A stretch of DNA of 32,201 nt from Oscillospiraceae bacterium (lineage in GTDB: Bacteria; Bacillota; Clostridia; TANB77; CAG-508), in the NCBI GenBank assembly GCA_009785865.1, contig WQVL01000020.1, positions 1-32,201 of the forward strand, read 5' to 3'. The translations under genes and the position numbers were made by a program. A model generated the notes under the pieces. The model did no database searches and had not been told where the DNA came from. It saw only the letters and a program-made list of their open reading frames with translations. Positions 10,429 through 18,251 of this stretch are shown here, in pieces. Every line of letters begins with the position of its first letter. Within the stretch, counting starts at the first letter, position 1.

Positions 10429-10749
10429 ATGTTTGTTGGAGAAGATAGGAGAATTATGATGCCATTACTTAAGATGATAGGAGAGAATAAAACAATAAAT
10501 TTTAAAATGACATTGCAGGATAATGCTGTTTTATTGGTTGAGGTGGATGCCTGTTATGAAACAGATAATGGAATAGAGATGAACGAGGATGGGTATGAGG
10601 AGTTTATGGCGTGTGCGGTTATGATATTAGAAGTTGTTTTTCAGGAAGAAGATGCAGAAAAAAAATATAGTGAAGGAGAATTTTTAGAAATTACTTATCA
10701 CAATTATCCTAAAAAAATTGAAGAGGTGAATAAATTAGATAATATGTAA
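10429..10749 (+). CDS. Small acidic protein, candidate immunity protein for the toxin
   Basis: The product has 106 residues, is acidic, and has no signal peptide or membrane segment, so it is cytoplasmic. ATG 10429 is placed by GGAGGGG at 10416-10422. It starts 23 nt after the toxin stop and is almost certainly co-transcribed. Sequence blocks include INFKMTLQDNAVLLVEVDAC, MACAVMILEVVFQEED and FLEITYHNYPKKIEEV, which suggest an alpha/beta fold. I recognise no family. Size, charge and position right after a polymorphic toxin domain fit an immunity protein; that is inferred from context only. Confidence 0.65.
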   Translation: MFVGEDRRIMMPLLKMIGENKTINFKMTLQDNAVLLVEVDACYETDNGIEMNEDGYEEFMACAVMILEVVFQEEDAEKKYSEGEFLEITYHNYPKKIEEVNKLDNM

Positions 10750-10879
10750 GTTTGAATGATAACTTAGGGAGGAAACTTTCTGAATTCTCTAATAGGGGTA
10801 TTGTACATATAAAATTAGTAAAAGTATATAAGAAGTAAAAATAGTACTTATTTTAGAATAGTAAAGGAGAGAGAGTATT

Positions 10880-11701
10880 ATGCGAGTTGAAGTAAAGAAA
10901 GAAGCAAGAGATATATTAAGCGATAAATGGGGAAAAGCAATAAGTATTATGGCGGTGCATGGAGTCACTATATATGTAATAGCGTTCATATTATCTTTTA
11001 TTCCATTTGTAGGCTTTGTGGCTAATTTTGCATTAAGAGCAGTTATACTCTATAATCTTGTTATCACTTTTATGAAATTTAAAAGAGGAGAAGAAGTGGG
11101 AGTATTTGATATAGTAACAAAGATACCAGAAAATTTTTATGCTGCTTGGAAAGTATGCTTTGGGATATTTCTAAAGATGTGGATGTGCGGAGTTGTAATA
11201 ATAGGATTATTTATTGCTAGAAGGATTAATGCATCTCTATATTCAAGTGCAATTCCTGGTGAGCAGATTGAAACGTTATTTAGCACACTATCAGCGCTAC
11301 TACCTATAGCAACTTTTGTTATAATTGTTTTGACAATAGCTAAAAGTTTGTATTACATATTTACATGGGAAATATTATTCGATAGTAAAAATGCAATTAG
11401 TGGTAAAAAAGCAGCAGAAAAAAGTGAATTGCTTATGCAAGATAGAAGATGGGAATATTTTGTATTTCAACTAAGCTTTTTTGGATGGGTAATTTTAGCT
11501 ATGACTCCTATGATAATAAGTAGTGCAGTAATGATTTCACTAGGTATGATCGGAAGTGGGCAACCAACACTGTTGCCAAATTTAATTATAAATATACTTA
11601 TGAGTGTTGGATACTTATGGTTAACGCCATACATGAGAGTTGCAAAAACAGGATTTTATGAAAAGCTATTATTAAGCAAAGAAGAGGAAGTAAAGGAGTA
11701 G
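10880..11701 (+). CDS. DUF975 family integral membrane protein
   Basis: The product has 273 residues and about five or six membrane segments, with the DUF975 pattern: an N-terminal basic amphipathic stretch (VKKEARDILSDKWGKAIS), hydrophobic segments from residue 24, and the C-terminal block LMQDRRWEYFVFQLSFFGW followed by YLWLTPYMRVAKTGFYEKL. It starts at ATG 10880 after AAAGGAGAG. Its stop is directly followed by the start region of the LRR gene, with AAGGAG inside its own 3' end, so the two are coupled. The family's function is unknown; membrane stress or export roles are only guesses. Confidence 0.85.
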   Translation: MRVEVKKEARDILSDKWGKAISIMAVHGVTIYVIAFILSFIPFVGFVANFALRAVILYNLVITFMKFKRGEEVGVFDIVTKIPENFYAAWKVCFGIFLKMWMCGVVIIGLFIARRINASLYSSAIPGEQIETLFSTLSALLPIATFVIIVLTIAKSLYYIFTWEILFDSKNAISGKKAAEKSELLMQDRRWEYFVFQLSFFGWVILAMTPMIISSAVMISLGMIGSGQPTLLPNLIINILMSVGYLWLTPYMRVAKTGFYEKLLLSKEEEVKE

Positions 11702-11706
11702 TGCAT

Positions 11707-12610
11707 ATGAAGAAACAAGCTGTAATCATGATAACTATATTAATACTAGCTGTCCTAGTGCCTATTTTGTTTTTCGTTTTGCGTGACGAAATTGTTATGA
11801 TAGCTGGTGAGGAGTTTTCTGCCCGTCATACCACTGAACTTGATATAATACCTACATCGCTTCAAGATATTGATGGAATTGCGCGTTTGGGGAATCTTGA
11901 GAGGTTACGTATATTAGATGCAGAGAATGTATTTCCTACATTTGAAGAAGGAGAGTTATTGTTAGATGTTATTTCAGAGTTGGATAATTTGCGTGATTTA
12001 GAACTTGCTTTTATTCCGATCGATGGATACTCATTAAGTCATTTGAGTGCTTTGACAGAGCTAGAACGATTAGACATATCAAATAGTTGGTTAGAAGATA
12101 TATCAGCAATTGCAGGACTTGTGAATTTACAAGAACTTCGATTGAGTAATAATAACATTACTGATTTGAGTCCAGTGAGAAATATGATGCGGGCTTAGAA
12201 GTTTATCCTTATCTAGCAATGAAGAGTTGGTTGATATCTCGCCGTTATCTAATCTTACAAACTTAACAAACCTATACTTGTATTTTACAAGTGTTAATGA
12301 TTTGTCGGCGCTTGCAGGGATGAACAGATTAATAACTTTAAATTTTATAGGTGCTAATGTATATGACATTTCTGTACTTGCGAATTTAGAAAACTTAATT
12401 CATCTTCACGCACAAGACAATATGATTGTAGATGTTTCTCCACTTTCTAATAGTCAAGAATTGCAAGAAATATGGCTTGATAATAACCATGTTTATACAA
12501 TCGAGTCACTTGAAACATTGTTGTTTTTGCGAATCTTAGGAGTATCAGGCAATCCAGTAACAGACTTTAGCGCCGTGGAAAGACATCCATATTTGGAGAT
12601 TTTTAGATAG
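11707..12610 (+). CDS. Membrane-anchored leucine-rich repeat protein (LRR1), one CGG +1 shift
   Basis: After removing C12190 the product has 300 residues. An N-terminal membrane anchor (ITILILAVLVPILFFVL) is followed by RDEIVMIAGEEFSARHTTEL and an array of about eight 22-residue LRRs of the internalin-like SDS22 type, such as LTELERLDISNSWLEDISAI and NLQELRLSNNNITDLSPV. It is most likely displayed outside the membrane and binds a protein partner. The LRR2 protein at 20001 is a close paralogue and aligns without a gap across the shift site. The last ~245 bases of the two genes are nearly identical. ATG 11707 is preferred over GTG 11701 because of spacing from AAGGAG. Confidence 0.88.
12190..12193 (+). 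other. CGGG frame-shift site 7 (LRR1)
   Basis: Zero-frame ATG CGG GCT TAG. Omitting C12190 gives MMGLRSLSLSSNEEL, which matches LRR2 (GLTMLEILALSANENL) residue for residue with no gap. The unshifted frame stops one codon after GCT. Confidence 0.97.
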
Positions 12611-12615
12611 CAGGG

Positions 12616-12650
12616 AGTAAATTCCTTTTGAATATTAACTGGAATTTACT
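12616..12650 (+). terminator. Inverted repeat after LRR1, possible terminator
   Basis: AGTAAATTCC (12616-12625) and GGAATTTACT (12641-12650) form a perfect 10-bp inverted repeat with a 15-nt loop. No T-run follows directly, so this is a weak or non-classical terminator, or a protein binding site. Confidence 0.4.
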
Positions 12651-12688
12651 TATACAATCCACGACCCCGTTTTTATCCCGAAATTTCA

Positions 12689-12717
12689 TTGACAAGACTA
12701 AGAAAGTATGTTAAAAT
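12689..12717 (+). promoter_or_regulatory. SigA promoter of rplU-rpmA
   Basis: A perfect TTGACA (12689-12694), a 17-nt spacer and TAAAAT (12712-12717). Confidence 0.8.
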
Positions 12718-12731
12718 ACTTTCTTGTAAGC

Positions 12732-12788
12732 CGCCTAAGTTAGGTCTTAAAACTAATAAGAAATAGTTACCTAAATACTTAGCGAGTA
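12732..12788 (+). ncRNA. L21 leader-like structured 5' UTR
   Basis: A nested hairpin upstream of rplU: CGCCTAAG pairs with CTTAGCG (outer) and TTAGGT with ACCTAA (inner), with a ~23-nt loop. Firmicute rplU genes often have an autoregulatory L21 leader at this position. I see the fold and the context but cannot run a covariance search. Confidence 0.6.
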
Positions 12789-12813
12789 TTAAAGAAAAGA
12801 GAGGTGCACTTTA

Positions 12814-13305
12814 ATGTACGCAGTAATTGAAGCTTGTGGAAAGCAATACAAAGTAGCAGAAGGAGACGTAGTATTTTTTGAAAAATTAGATACGGAAGAA
12901 GGTAAAAAAATTACTTTTGATAACGTAATATTAGTATCTGAAGATGGAAAAGTACAAGTAGGAAATCCTTATGTAAAAGGTGTGAAAGTAGAAGGAAAAG
13001 TTTTATCACACGGTAAAGGAAAGAAAATAATTGTTTTTAAGATGAAAGCTAAAAAGAATTATAGAAGAACACAAGGACATAGACAACCATATACAAAAAT
13101 CGAGATAACTGGAATTAAAGCAGGAGCTGCTAAAGTAGAAAAGGCTGAAGTAGAAAAAACTGAAACAGTAAAAAAAGAGGCAGTTAAGAAAGAAACAGTA
13201 AAAAAAGAAACTACAGCAAAAAAACCAGCAGTAAAAAAAGAGACAGTTAAAAAAGAAACTACAGCAAAAAAACCAGCTGCAAAAAAAGAAACAGCTGAAG
13301 CATAA
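12814..13305 (+). CDS. rplU: Large subunit ribosomal protein bL21 with long basic C-terminal repeat tail
   Basis: bL21 binds 23S rRNA early in 50S assembly. Residues 1-103 are canonical: [20 protein letters not shown] at the start and [20 protein letters not shown] near the end of the core. An unusual ~60-residue Lys/Ala/Glu/Thr-rich extension follows, made of imperfect repeats of KKETVKKET and [10 protein letters not shown]. Total length is 163 residues against about 103 usual. The tail is low complexity, probably disordered and basic. A good ribosome binding site (AGAGAGGTG) precedes the ATG. The gene is first in an operon with rpmA 73 nt downstream; no prp gene lies between them. Confidence 0.95.
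   Translation: MYAVIEACGKQYKVAEGDVVFFEKLDTEEGKKITFDNVILVSEDGKVQVGNPYVKGVKVEGKVLSHGKGKKIIVFKMKAKKNYRRTQGHRQPYTKIEITGIKAGAAKVEKAEVEKTETVKKEAVKKETVKKETTAKKPAVKKETVKKETTAKKPAAKKETAEA
13133..13302 (+). repeat. Low-complexity tandem repeat coding for the bL21 tail
   Basis: Repeated units of GTTAAAAAAGAAACTACAGC and AAAAAAACCAGC type encode [10 protein letters not shown] motifs. Repeat-number change by slippage would be expected. Confidence 0.7.
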
Positions 13306-13378
13306 ACTATAGAAGTAAAAGTAGAATATAGATTTCTACATAAAGATATAGAGAAAAAGACGAGGGGAGTGAATATAA

Positions 13379-13639
13379 ATGGCATCGAAAAAAGGTCAAG
13401 GTAGTGTTAAGAACGGTAGAGACAGTGAGTCGAAACGATTAGGAGCTAAAAGAGCAGATGGACAATTTGTTCTTGCAGGAAATATATTAGTAAGACAAAG
13501 AGGAACTAAAATACATCCAGGAAATAATGTTGATATAGGTAAAGATGATACTTTGTTCGCATTAGTGGATGGAATTGTAAAGTTTGAAAGAAAAGGTAAA
13601 GACAAAAAGAAGGTAAGTGTATATCCTAAAGAAGCATAA
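13379..13639 (+). CDS. rpmA: Large subunit ribosomal protein bL27, without N-terminal extension
   Basis: bL27 sits near the peptidyl transferase centre with its N-terminus reaching the P-site tRNA. The 86-residue protein begins directly [16 protein letters not shown], the mature form, with an in-frame TAA immediately upstream. Most Firmicutes encode a short N-terminal extension removed by the Prp protease, whose gene normally sits between rplU and rpmA; both are missing here. The ribosome binding site is GAGGGGAGTG, 5-14 nt upstream. A terminator follows at 13653. Confidence 0.96.
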   Translation: MASKKGQGSVKNGRDSESKRLGAKRADGQFVLAGNILVRQRGTKIHPGNNVDIGKDDTLFALVDGIVKFERKGKDKKKVSVYPKEA

Positions 13640-13652
13640 GAAGTAATAGAAA

Positions 13653-13676
13653 AGATGTAGAGATACATCTTTTTTT
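13653..13676 (+). terminator. Rho-independent terminator of rplU-rpmA
   Basis: AGATGTA and TACATCT form a stem with a GAGA loop, followed by TTTTTT. Confidence 0.85.
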
Positions 13677-13770
13677 GTGAAATAAAGCTTACAGAAAACT
13701 TACAAAAATCTTGCAGAACGATGGGGAATAAAGCTTGTTTAACTTGTACCATGTTTATAGAGGTGGTACA

Positions 13771-14718
13771 ATGAGAAAAAGTAGAAGAAGAAACGAAAGA
13801 ACAAGGAAAAAGAAGAATAAGAGAAAAGTTGTAATACTCAGATTGTTTGTTATAAGCATAATTACAATTGGAATATTATTAACTAGATCAAATTCGAGAG
13901 AAGCTTATGGGGAAAATGCAAGTGAGGCTTTATTAGGGAATGAGGATATATATGATGGGTTATCAGCAAATGACGATGAGGATATAGAGTCAGAGAAGCA
14001 GCAAGATATAGCCTCTTCCCAAATAAAGCAAGAGAATATGGTGAGTGGCAGACAAAGAGATGCGGCTGTGGTGCAGACTAGTAATACAAATACACAAGTA
14101 GTAACAGGAGCGAATCAAAGAAATTCTAATGCAGCTTCGGAGGCAGGAAATATTGGACAAGCGGATGACTGGAGAATAAGATTAGTAAATATTGATAATC
14201 CATTGCCGGATAATTTTAGCCCTTCACTAGCAAATATTGATCAATATAGAAGGTTTGACTCTAGAGCGATTGGACAACTTAATGATATGGTTGCTACAAT
14301 GAGAAGAGATGGCGTTACGAATATATGGGTACAATCTGCCTATAGAAGTATTGCAGAACAAAGAACTTTATTTGAGAACAGAGTTAATAGATATACTTCT
14401 CAAGGACATTCAAGAGCTGAAGCAGAACAAATGACTTCAAGGTGGATAATGCCACCAGGAAGAAGTGAACACAATTTAGGATTAGCTGTAGACTTTAACA
14501 CTATAACTCATGCTTTTGTGCAGACTGCGGCATATGAATGGTTAGTAGCAAATGCACATGATTTTGGATTCATATATAGGTATCAAGCACATACAGAACA
14601 TATAACAGGGATTGCTCATGAACCGTGGCATTGGAGATATGTAGGAGTAGATCATGCGAGAAGAATAAATGAATTAGGAATTACATTAGAAGAATATATA
14701 GAATATCTATCAAGATAA
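13771..14718 (+). CDS. Membrane-anchored D-alanyl-D-alanine carboxypeptidase, VanY/M15B type
   Basis: The product has 315 residues. A very basic N-terminus (RKSRRRNERTRKKKNKRK) precedes one membrane segment (VVILRLFVISIITIGILL), then a low-complexity linker to about residue 130, then the M15B zinc peptidase domain. Zinc and catalytic motifs are SEHNLGLAVDF (His234, Asp241) and EPWHWRYVG (His287), and the VanY substrate motif YRSIAEQRTLFE is present. It should trim terminal D-Ala from peptidoglycan stem peptides outside the membrane. ATG 13771 is set by AGAGGTGG just upstream. The following response regulator and kinase suggest wall-stress control. Confidence 0.92.
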   Translation: MRKSRRRNERTRKKKNKRKVVILRLFVISIITIGILLTRSNSREAYGENASEALLGNEDIYDGLSANDDEDIESEKQQDIASSQIKQENMVSGRQRDAAVVQTSNTNTQVVTGANQRNSNAASEAGNIGQADDWRIRLVNIDNPLPDNFSPSLANIDQYRRFDSRAIGQLNDMVATMRRDGVTNIWVQSAYRSIAEQRTLFENRVNRYTSQGHSRAEAEQMTSRWIMPPGRSEHNLGLAVDFNTITHAFVQTAAYEWLVANAHDFGFIYRYQAHTEHITGIAHEPWHWRYVGVDHARRINELGITLEEYIEYLSR

Positions 14719-14759
14719 TATTAATACTAAGAGATATTTAAAAGTAAGGAGAAAATGTA

Positions 14760-15419
14760 ATGGCAAAGATATTGATAGTTGAAGATGATTTAAATATATC
14801 TAAACTGATAAAAGATACATTAGAGCTTGGAAATTATGAAGCAGACTGCGCATTTGATGGTATAGAAGGGATAGAAAAGATAAAGCAAACAAAATATGAC
14901 TTAATATTGTTAGACATTATGCTTCCGGGGATAGATGGACTAGAGATGATGCAGAAGATAACGAATATAAATTGTCCTGTGATATACTTATCTGCAAAAA
15001 ACGATGTAAATACTATAGTTAAAGGATTAAAATTAGGAGCAGAAGATTATATGACAAAACCATTTGAACCACTTGAATTACTAGCAAGAGTGGAACTTAG
15101 AATGAGGAACAAGAATCAAGAAGTATATAAGTATAAAGATATAGAGGTAAATATTCTAGAAAGGGTAGTATACAAGAATAAAGAGAAAATTGACTTAGCA
15201 CCAAAGGAATTCGATTTATTTGTACTACTTGTATCAAATGTAGGAATTGCTTTAACAAGAGATGAGATTTTAGATAAAGTATGGGATATAATGCAAGATG
15301 TGGAGACAAGAACAGTTGATTATCATATACAACAACTAAGAAAAAAGCTAGATTTGAAAGAAGAAATATCTACAATACAAAGGGTAGGATACCGATTGGA
15401 GAAGGTAAATGAAGTTTAG
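14760..15419 (+). CDS. OmpR/PhoB-family response regulator
   Basis: The product has 219 residues. The receiver domain (1-115) has acidic pocket IVEDD, phospho-acceptor Asp52 in LILLDIMLPG, Ser in YLSAK and Lys100 in MTKPFEPLELLARV. The DNA-binding winged helix (about 125-217) has LAPKEFDLFVLLVSN and RTVDYHIQQLRKKL. It is paired with the sensor kinase at 15409, which starts 11 nt before this stop (ATGAAGTTTAG), giving translational coupling. The ribosome binding site is AAGGAG. The target is probably the wall genes next to it. Confidence 0.95.
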   Translation: MAKILIVEDDLNISKLIKDTLELGNYEADCAFDGIEGIEKIKQTKYDLILLDIMLPGIDGLEMMQKITNINCPVIYLSAKNDVNTIVKGLKLGAEDYMTKPFEPLELLARVELRMRNKNQEVYKYKDIEVNILERVVYKNKEKIDLAPKEFDLFVLLVSNVGIALTRDEILDKVWDIMQDVETRTVDYHIQQLRKKLDLKEEISTIQRVGYRLEKVNEV

Positions 15420-16769
15420 TCAAAAGATATTTATAATGACATTTATTTTAATAATAGTCTCTATGAATCTAATAGGTTTTTTGGTTATTAGAAATAATCA
15501 TAGAATAAATATTGACGCGGAAATAAGTAGAGGTATTGCGGGAGTGAATAGTATTAGCGATAGCCTCTATTTGTTCAACAGTATAGAAAGTATATCGATA
15601 CTCGCAAGTCGGACATTTAAGGAATGATATACATATGGAAGTATATGATGGGGAGGGTAACCTTATCTATACCAACCTATTAGATGTTGATGCAGAAATA
15701 AGAACTAAAGCAGTAGCACAAACAGAAGATATATATGTTTATATTGAGGAAATAGAAGGTAAACAAATTCTATTTGCATCATTAAAAGGACGAGAACATA
15801 GGGTAATTACAGCTGAAGACATTTCAGAAATATTTGAGGTAAGAGAAGAACAAATTTCTTTCTTCACAAGAGTAAGCATGGCATCGTCTCTAATCATAGC
15901 TCTAATACTATATGTATTTTGCCATATTCTAACTAGAAGAATACATGAATTAAATAAGGCAGTATTACAAATATCTAAAGGTAACTATCAAACACGAGTA
16001 CCCAAAATGGGAAGTGACGAAATTGGAACGTTGGGAACAGTATTTAACCAAATGGCAGGTTCGGTAAACAAAAATATAGAAGAGATAAATAAAGTGTCTG
16101 AGGCTAGACAAAGTTTCGTAAATAATATAACACATGAGATAAGTACCCCACTAACATCTATAATAGGTTTTTCTAGTCTGATTAAAAATGGAAAAATTAC
16201 TGATAGAGAAACGATAACTGAATATGCTGACAAGATATATAACGAAGGAATGTATATAAATAAAATTTCGGACAAGCTAATGAATATAATAATGCTTGGA
16301 AATAGTGAGCATGAGTTTGAGAAAGTGAATTTATCAGAAGTAATAGAAGAGATAGCTTTAAATGCAAAAGATATATTTAATGGTATTCAAATAGAAACAA
16401 ACATATATGAAAATGTTTATGTTAAAGCAGATAAAGAACTTATAAGATCGCTCATGATGAACCTAATTAAAAATAGTAGTGAGTCATACGAAAATGGCTA
16501 TGGAATCGTGGTAATAGAATTATCAAAAGATAAGGTTATTAGAGTTGGTGATTATGGTAAAGGAATGACAGAAGAAGATATAGATAAAGTAAAAGCACCA
16601 TTCTATACTCTTAGCAAATCAAGAACTAGAGGAAAAACAGGCATGGGTCTCCGGAATACCACTGTGTATGAAGATAGTAGAAGCTCATAATGGGGTGTTT
16701 GAGCTCAAAAGCGCATTAGGAAAGGGAACAGAAGTTATAATAAAGTTACCGGGAGGAAGCAATAGTTGA
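15409..16769 (+). CDS. Sensor histidine kinase, two CGG +1 shifts
   Basis: With C15610 and C16652 removed this is a complete 452-residue membrane kinase. A first membrane segment (IFIMTFILIIVSMNLIGFLVI) and an extracellular sensor of about 125 residues are followed by a second segment (MASSLIIALILYVFCHIL), HAMP, the H-box FVNNITHEISTPLTSIIGF (His242), N-box MMNLIKNSSESY, G1 VGDYGKGM and G2 GKTGMGLGIPLCMKIVEAHNG. The second shift lies inside the G2 box, so an unshifted product would lack a working ATP lid. Stop TGA at 16767 overlaps the TTG start of the next gene. Confidence 0.94.
15610..15613 (+). other. CGGA frame-shift site 8 (kinase sensor domain)
   Basis: Zero-frame AGT CGG ACA. Omitting C15610 gives LASGHLRNDIHMEVYDGEGN and joins the N-terminal membrane segment to the kinase body. 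The unshifted frame stops at 15625-15627. Confidence 0.93.
16652..16655 (+). other. CGGA frame-shift site 9 (kinase G2 box)
   Basis: Zero-frame CTC CGG AAT. Omitting C16652 restores GMGLGIPLCMKIVEAHNG, the HATPase G2 motif, and the normal kinase end EVIIKLP. The unshifted frame stops at 16688-16690. Confidence 0.97.
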
Positions 16770-17485
16770 ATAGATTTAAAAGTACAATATATTTTTTAAT
16801 ATCATTTATAATTGTAATACTGATAAGTACAATTATACTTCTTAATATGAATCAAATAATACCTAGCTATATAGGGGGAGTGCTTACATATTCAAATGTC
16901 CATTCGAATAGAGATAGAAGCACCACTGATAGAAATGAACTGATTATGAGTACTATAGGATTTTATGTGGAATCGGGTAATTTTTATCGAACAGCTGATA
17001 TAGAGCCATATATACAAAATGAAATAATTTCTAATATAATAAATTATGCCTTACAAATTGATAGAAGAGAAGATTTAAGTGGGTTAACAATTTATGATTC
17101 AGCGCTAGGAGACTTGATTCTGATAGCGCATAGCTCAAGAAGTACGGTGGAGGGAGTGTTAGGTGATGGAAGAGCATTTTTTCATTGGTTTGAAGTAGCT
17201 TTTTCAAGGGATTATAAAAATATATATTATTGGTTACATTACAGGCTACGTGATGTAGAGGCAGAAGTTCCGCTGCAAGAAAAATCCATTGATGAAATAA
17301 TGGAAGAAGTTATAGAAATATTAGAATATTTGAGAATAACAGATTATTTTGAATTTGAAGCGGGGTCAATTTGGAGATCAGATCTGAATACCTATGTAGT
17401 CAGGGATGTTACGGGAAATATAGAGGTTCATTATGATTTAAGGCTTATGCGCATTACGGGAATAATTATAGGATTTAATTTATAA
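16766..17485 (+). CDS. Membrane-anchored extracytoplasmic protein of the two-component operon
   Basis: The product has 239 residues with one N-terminal membrane anchor (IYFLISFIIVILISTIILL) and an outside domain with no family I recognise. It starts at TTG 16766, inside the kinase stop (TTGA overlap), with GGGAGG 10-15 nt upstream, so it is the last gene of the regulator-kinase operon. Such third genes often encode accessory sensors or targets, which is an inference. A terminator follows at 17493. Confidence 0.75.
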   Translation: MNRFKSTIYFLISFIIVILISTIILLNMNQIIPSYIGGVLTYSNVHSNRDRSTTDRNELIMSTIGFYVESGNFYRTADIEPYIQNEIISNIINYALQIDRREDLSGLTIYDSALGDLILIAHSSRSTVEGVLGDGRAFFHWFEVAFSRDYKNIYYWLHYRLRDVEAEVPLQEKSIDEIMEEVIEILEYLRITDYFEFEAGSIWRSDLNTYVVRDVTGNIEVHYDLRLMRITGIIIGFNL

Positions 17486-17492
17486 ATATACG

Positions 17493-17518
17493 AAAAGCAT
17501 CTTATTAAGGTGCTTTTT
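17493..17518 (+). terminator. Rho-independent terminator of the two-component operon
   Basis: AAAAGCATCTT and AAGGTGCTTTT pair across a short ATT loop and run into a T-rich tail. Confidence 0.75.
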
Positions 17519-17531
17519 AGTTGCCCTGAGG

Positions 17532-17724
17532 AAATTCGACAAAAATTTCCAAAACTATTTACAAATATTTGCAGATATGATAATTTAATTATAGAAATTT
17601 ACAAAAGAAAAATCCAATGGGAAGAGTGGACTAAGAGCTAACTAATCTAATTGGATATTTTTATGTCATTTTCAAAAAAGGAGGATAGAATTCATGTCTA
17701 AAAAATTAATAGCAGTTTGTATTT
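17532..17724 (+). repeat. Leader/start duplication, copy B, with truncated toxin-type start
   Basis: Matches 6303-6497 through promoter, leader stem, AGGAGG and ATGTCTAAAAAATTAATA. The copied start encodes MSKKLIAVCIL, like MSKKLIVTCIL of the toxin, but after 11 codons it runs into AGGAGA of the next gene and stops at a TGA at 17742-17744. It looks like the 5' remnant of a second toxin-type gene, its body deleted and its promoter now driving the downstream genes. Confidence 0.8.
17558..17586 (+). promoter_or_regulatory. Promoter within leader copy B
   Basis: TTTACA, a 17-nt spacer and TAATTT, the same layout as at 6328. Confidence 0.5.
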
Positions 17725-17744
17725 TAAGGAGACATTTTATATGA
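17694..17744 (+). pseudogene. Truncated 5' remnant of a toxin-type gene (16 codons)
   Basis: ATG 17694 behind AAAGGAGG encodes MSKKLIAVCILRRHFI and then TGA. The first 11 residues are the signal peptide start of the Big2 toxin gene. It could still be translated as a tiny leader peptide coupled to the gene at 17741. Confidence 0.6.
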
Positions 17745-18211
17745 TAAGAGGAAATAGAATAACAAAGAAAATTATAATATGTGTTTTAATTGTTTTAGCA
17801 ATACTAGTTTTGGGAGGGATTATATTTATGATATTATCGAATCCATTGAGAAGGTCAGAAGAAAGAATAAGGGAAGATGTTTTACAACTTACTCCTATTG
17901 GATTGACGATGGAAGAAGTTATTGAAGCCATTGAAAACAATAGCGACTGGGCAAATGAGCATGAATTTCATGATAGGGGAGTTGGGATAAGGCGAGTTGG
18001 ACCAGAGGGGAGACATGGATATTTTGCAACGATAAATTATACTGAGAGACAACGTACTTTTGTAAAGGCAATAGGGGTACAGGCAATACGACTTAATATT
18101 GGTAATTATTACTATCCACTTATTAGGACTCATGTATTAGTCCACTGGGCATTTGACGAAAGTGGAGAATTAATTGATGTTCTCGTTGGGAAAGAAATGA
18201 CATCTTTTTAA
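17741..18211 (+). CDS. Membrane-anchored tandem paralogue, copy 1
   Basis: The product has 156 residues: an N-terminal anchor (IIICVLIVLAILVLGGIIFM) followed by SNPLRRSEERIRED, LTPIGLTMEEVIEAIENNSD and a beta-rich outside domain (GRHGYFATINY, THVLVHWAFDESGELIDVLV). The pattern of a P-G-x-T-x-x-E-V-x-x-x-I motif plus beta strands recalls small SmpA/BLIP-like lipoprotein folds, but I assign no family. ATG 17741 is set by AAGGAGA at 17725-17731. It is the first of three tandem copies. Confidence 0.8.
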   Translation: MIRGNRITKKIIICVLIVLAILVLGGIIFMILSNPLRRSEERIREDVLQLTPIGLTMEEVIEAIENNSDWANEHEFHDRGVGIRRVGPEGRHGYFATINYTERQRTFVKAIGVQAIRLNIGNYYYPLIRTHVLVHWAFDESGELIDVLVGKEMTSF

Positions 18212-18251
18212 GTTGTTATTTTAACTTTGTATTGTTTTGATTAGGAGAAAA

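Noticed and set aside
13133-13302. Tandem repeats as a CRISPR-like array
   Set aside because: The repeats are in frame, encode a Lys/Ala tail of bL21 and have no spacers of CRISPR type.
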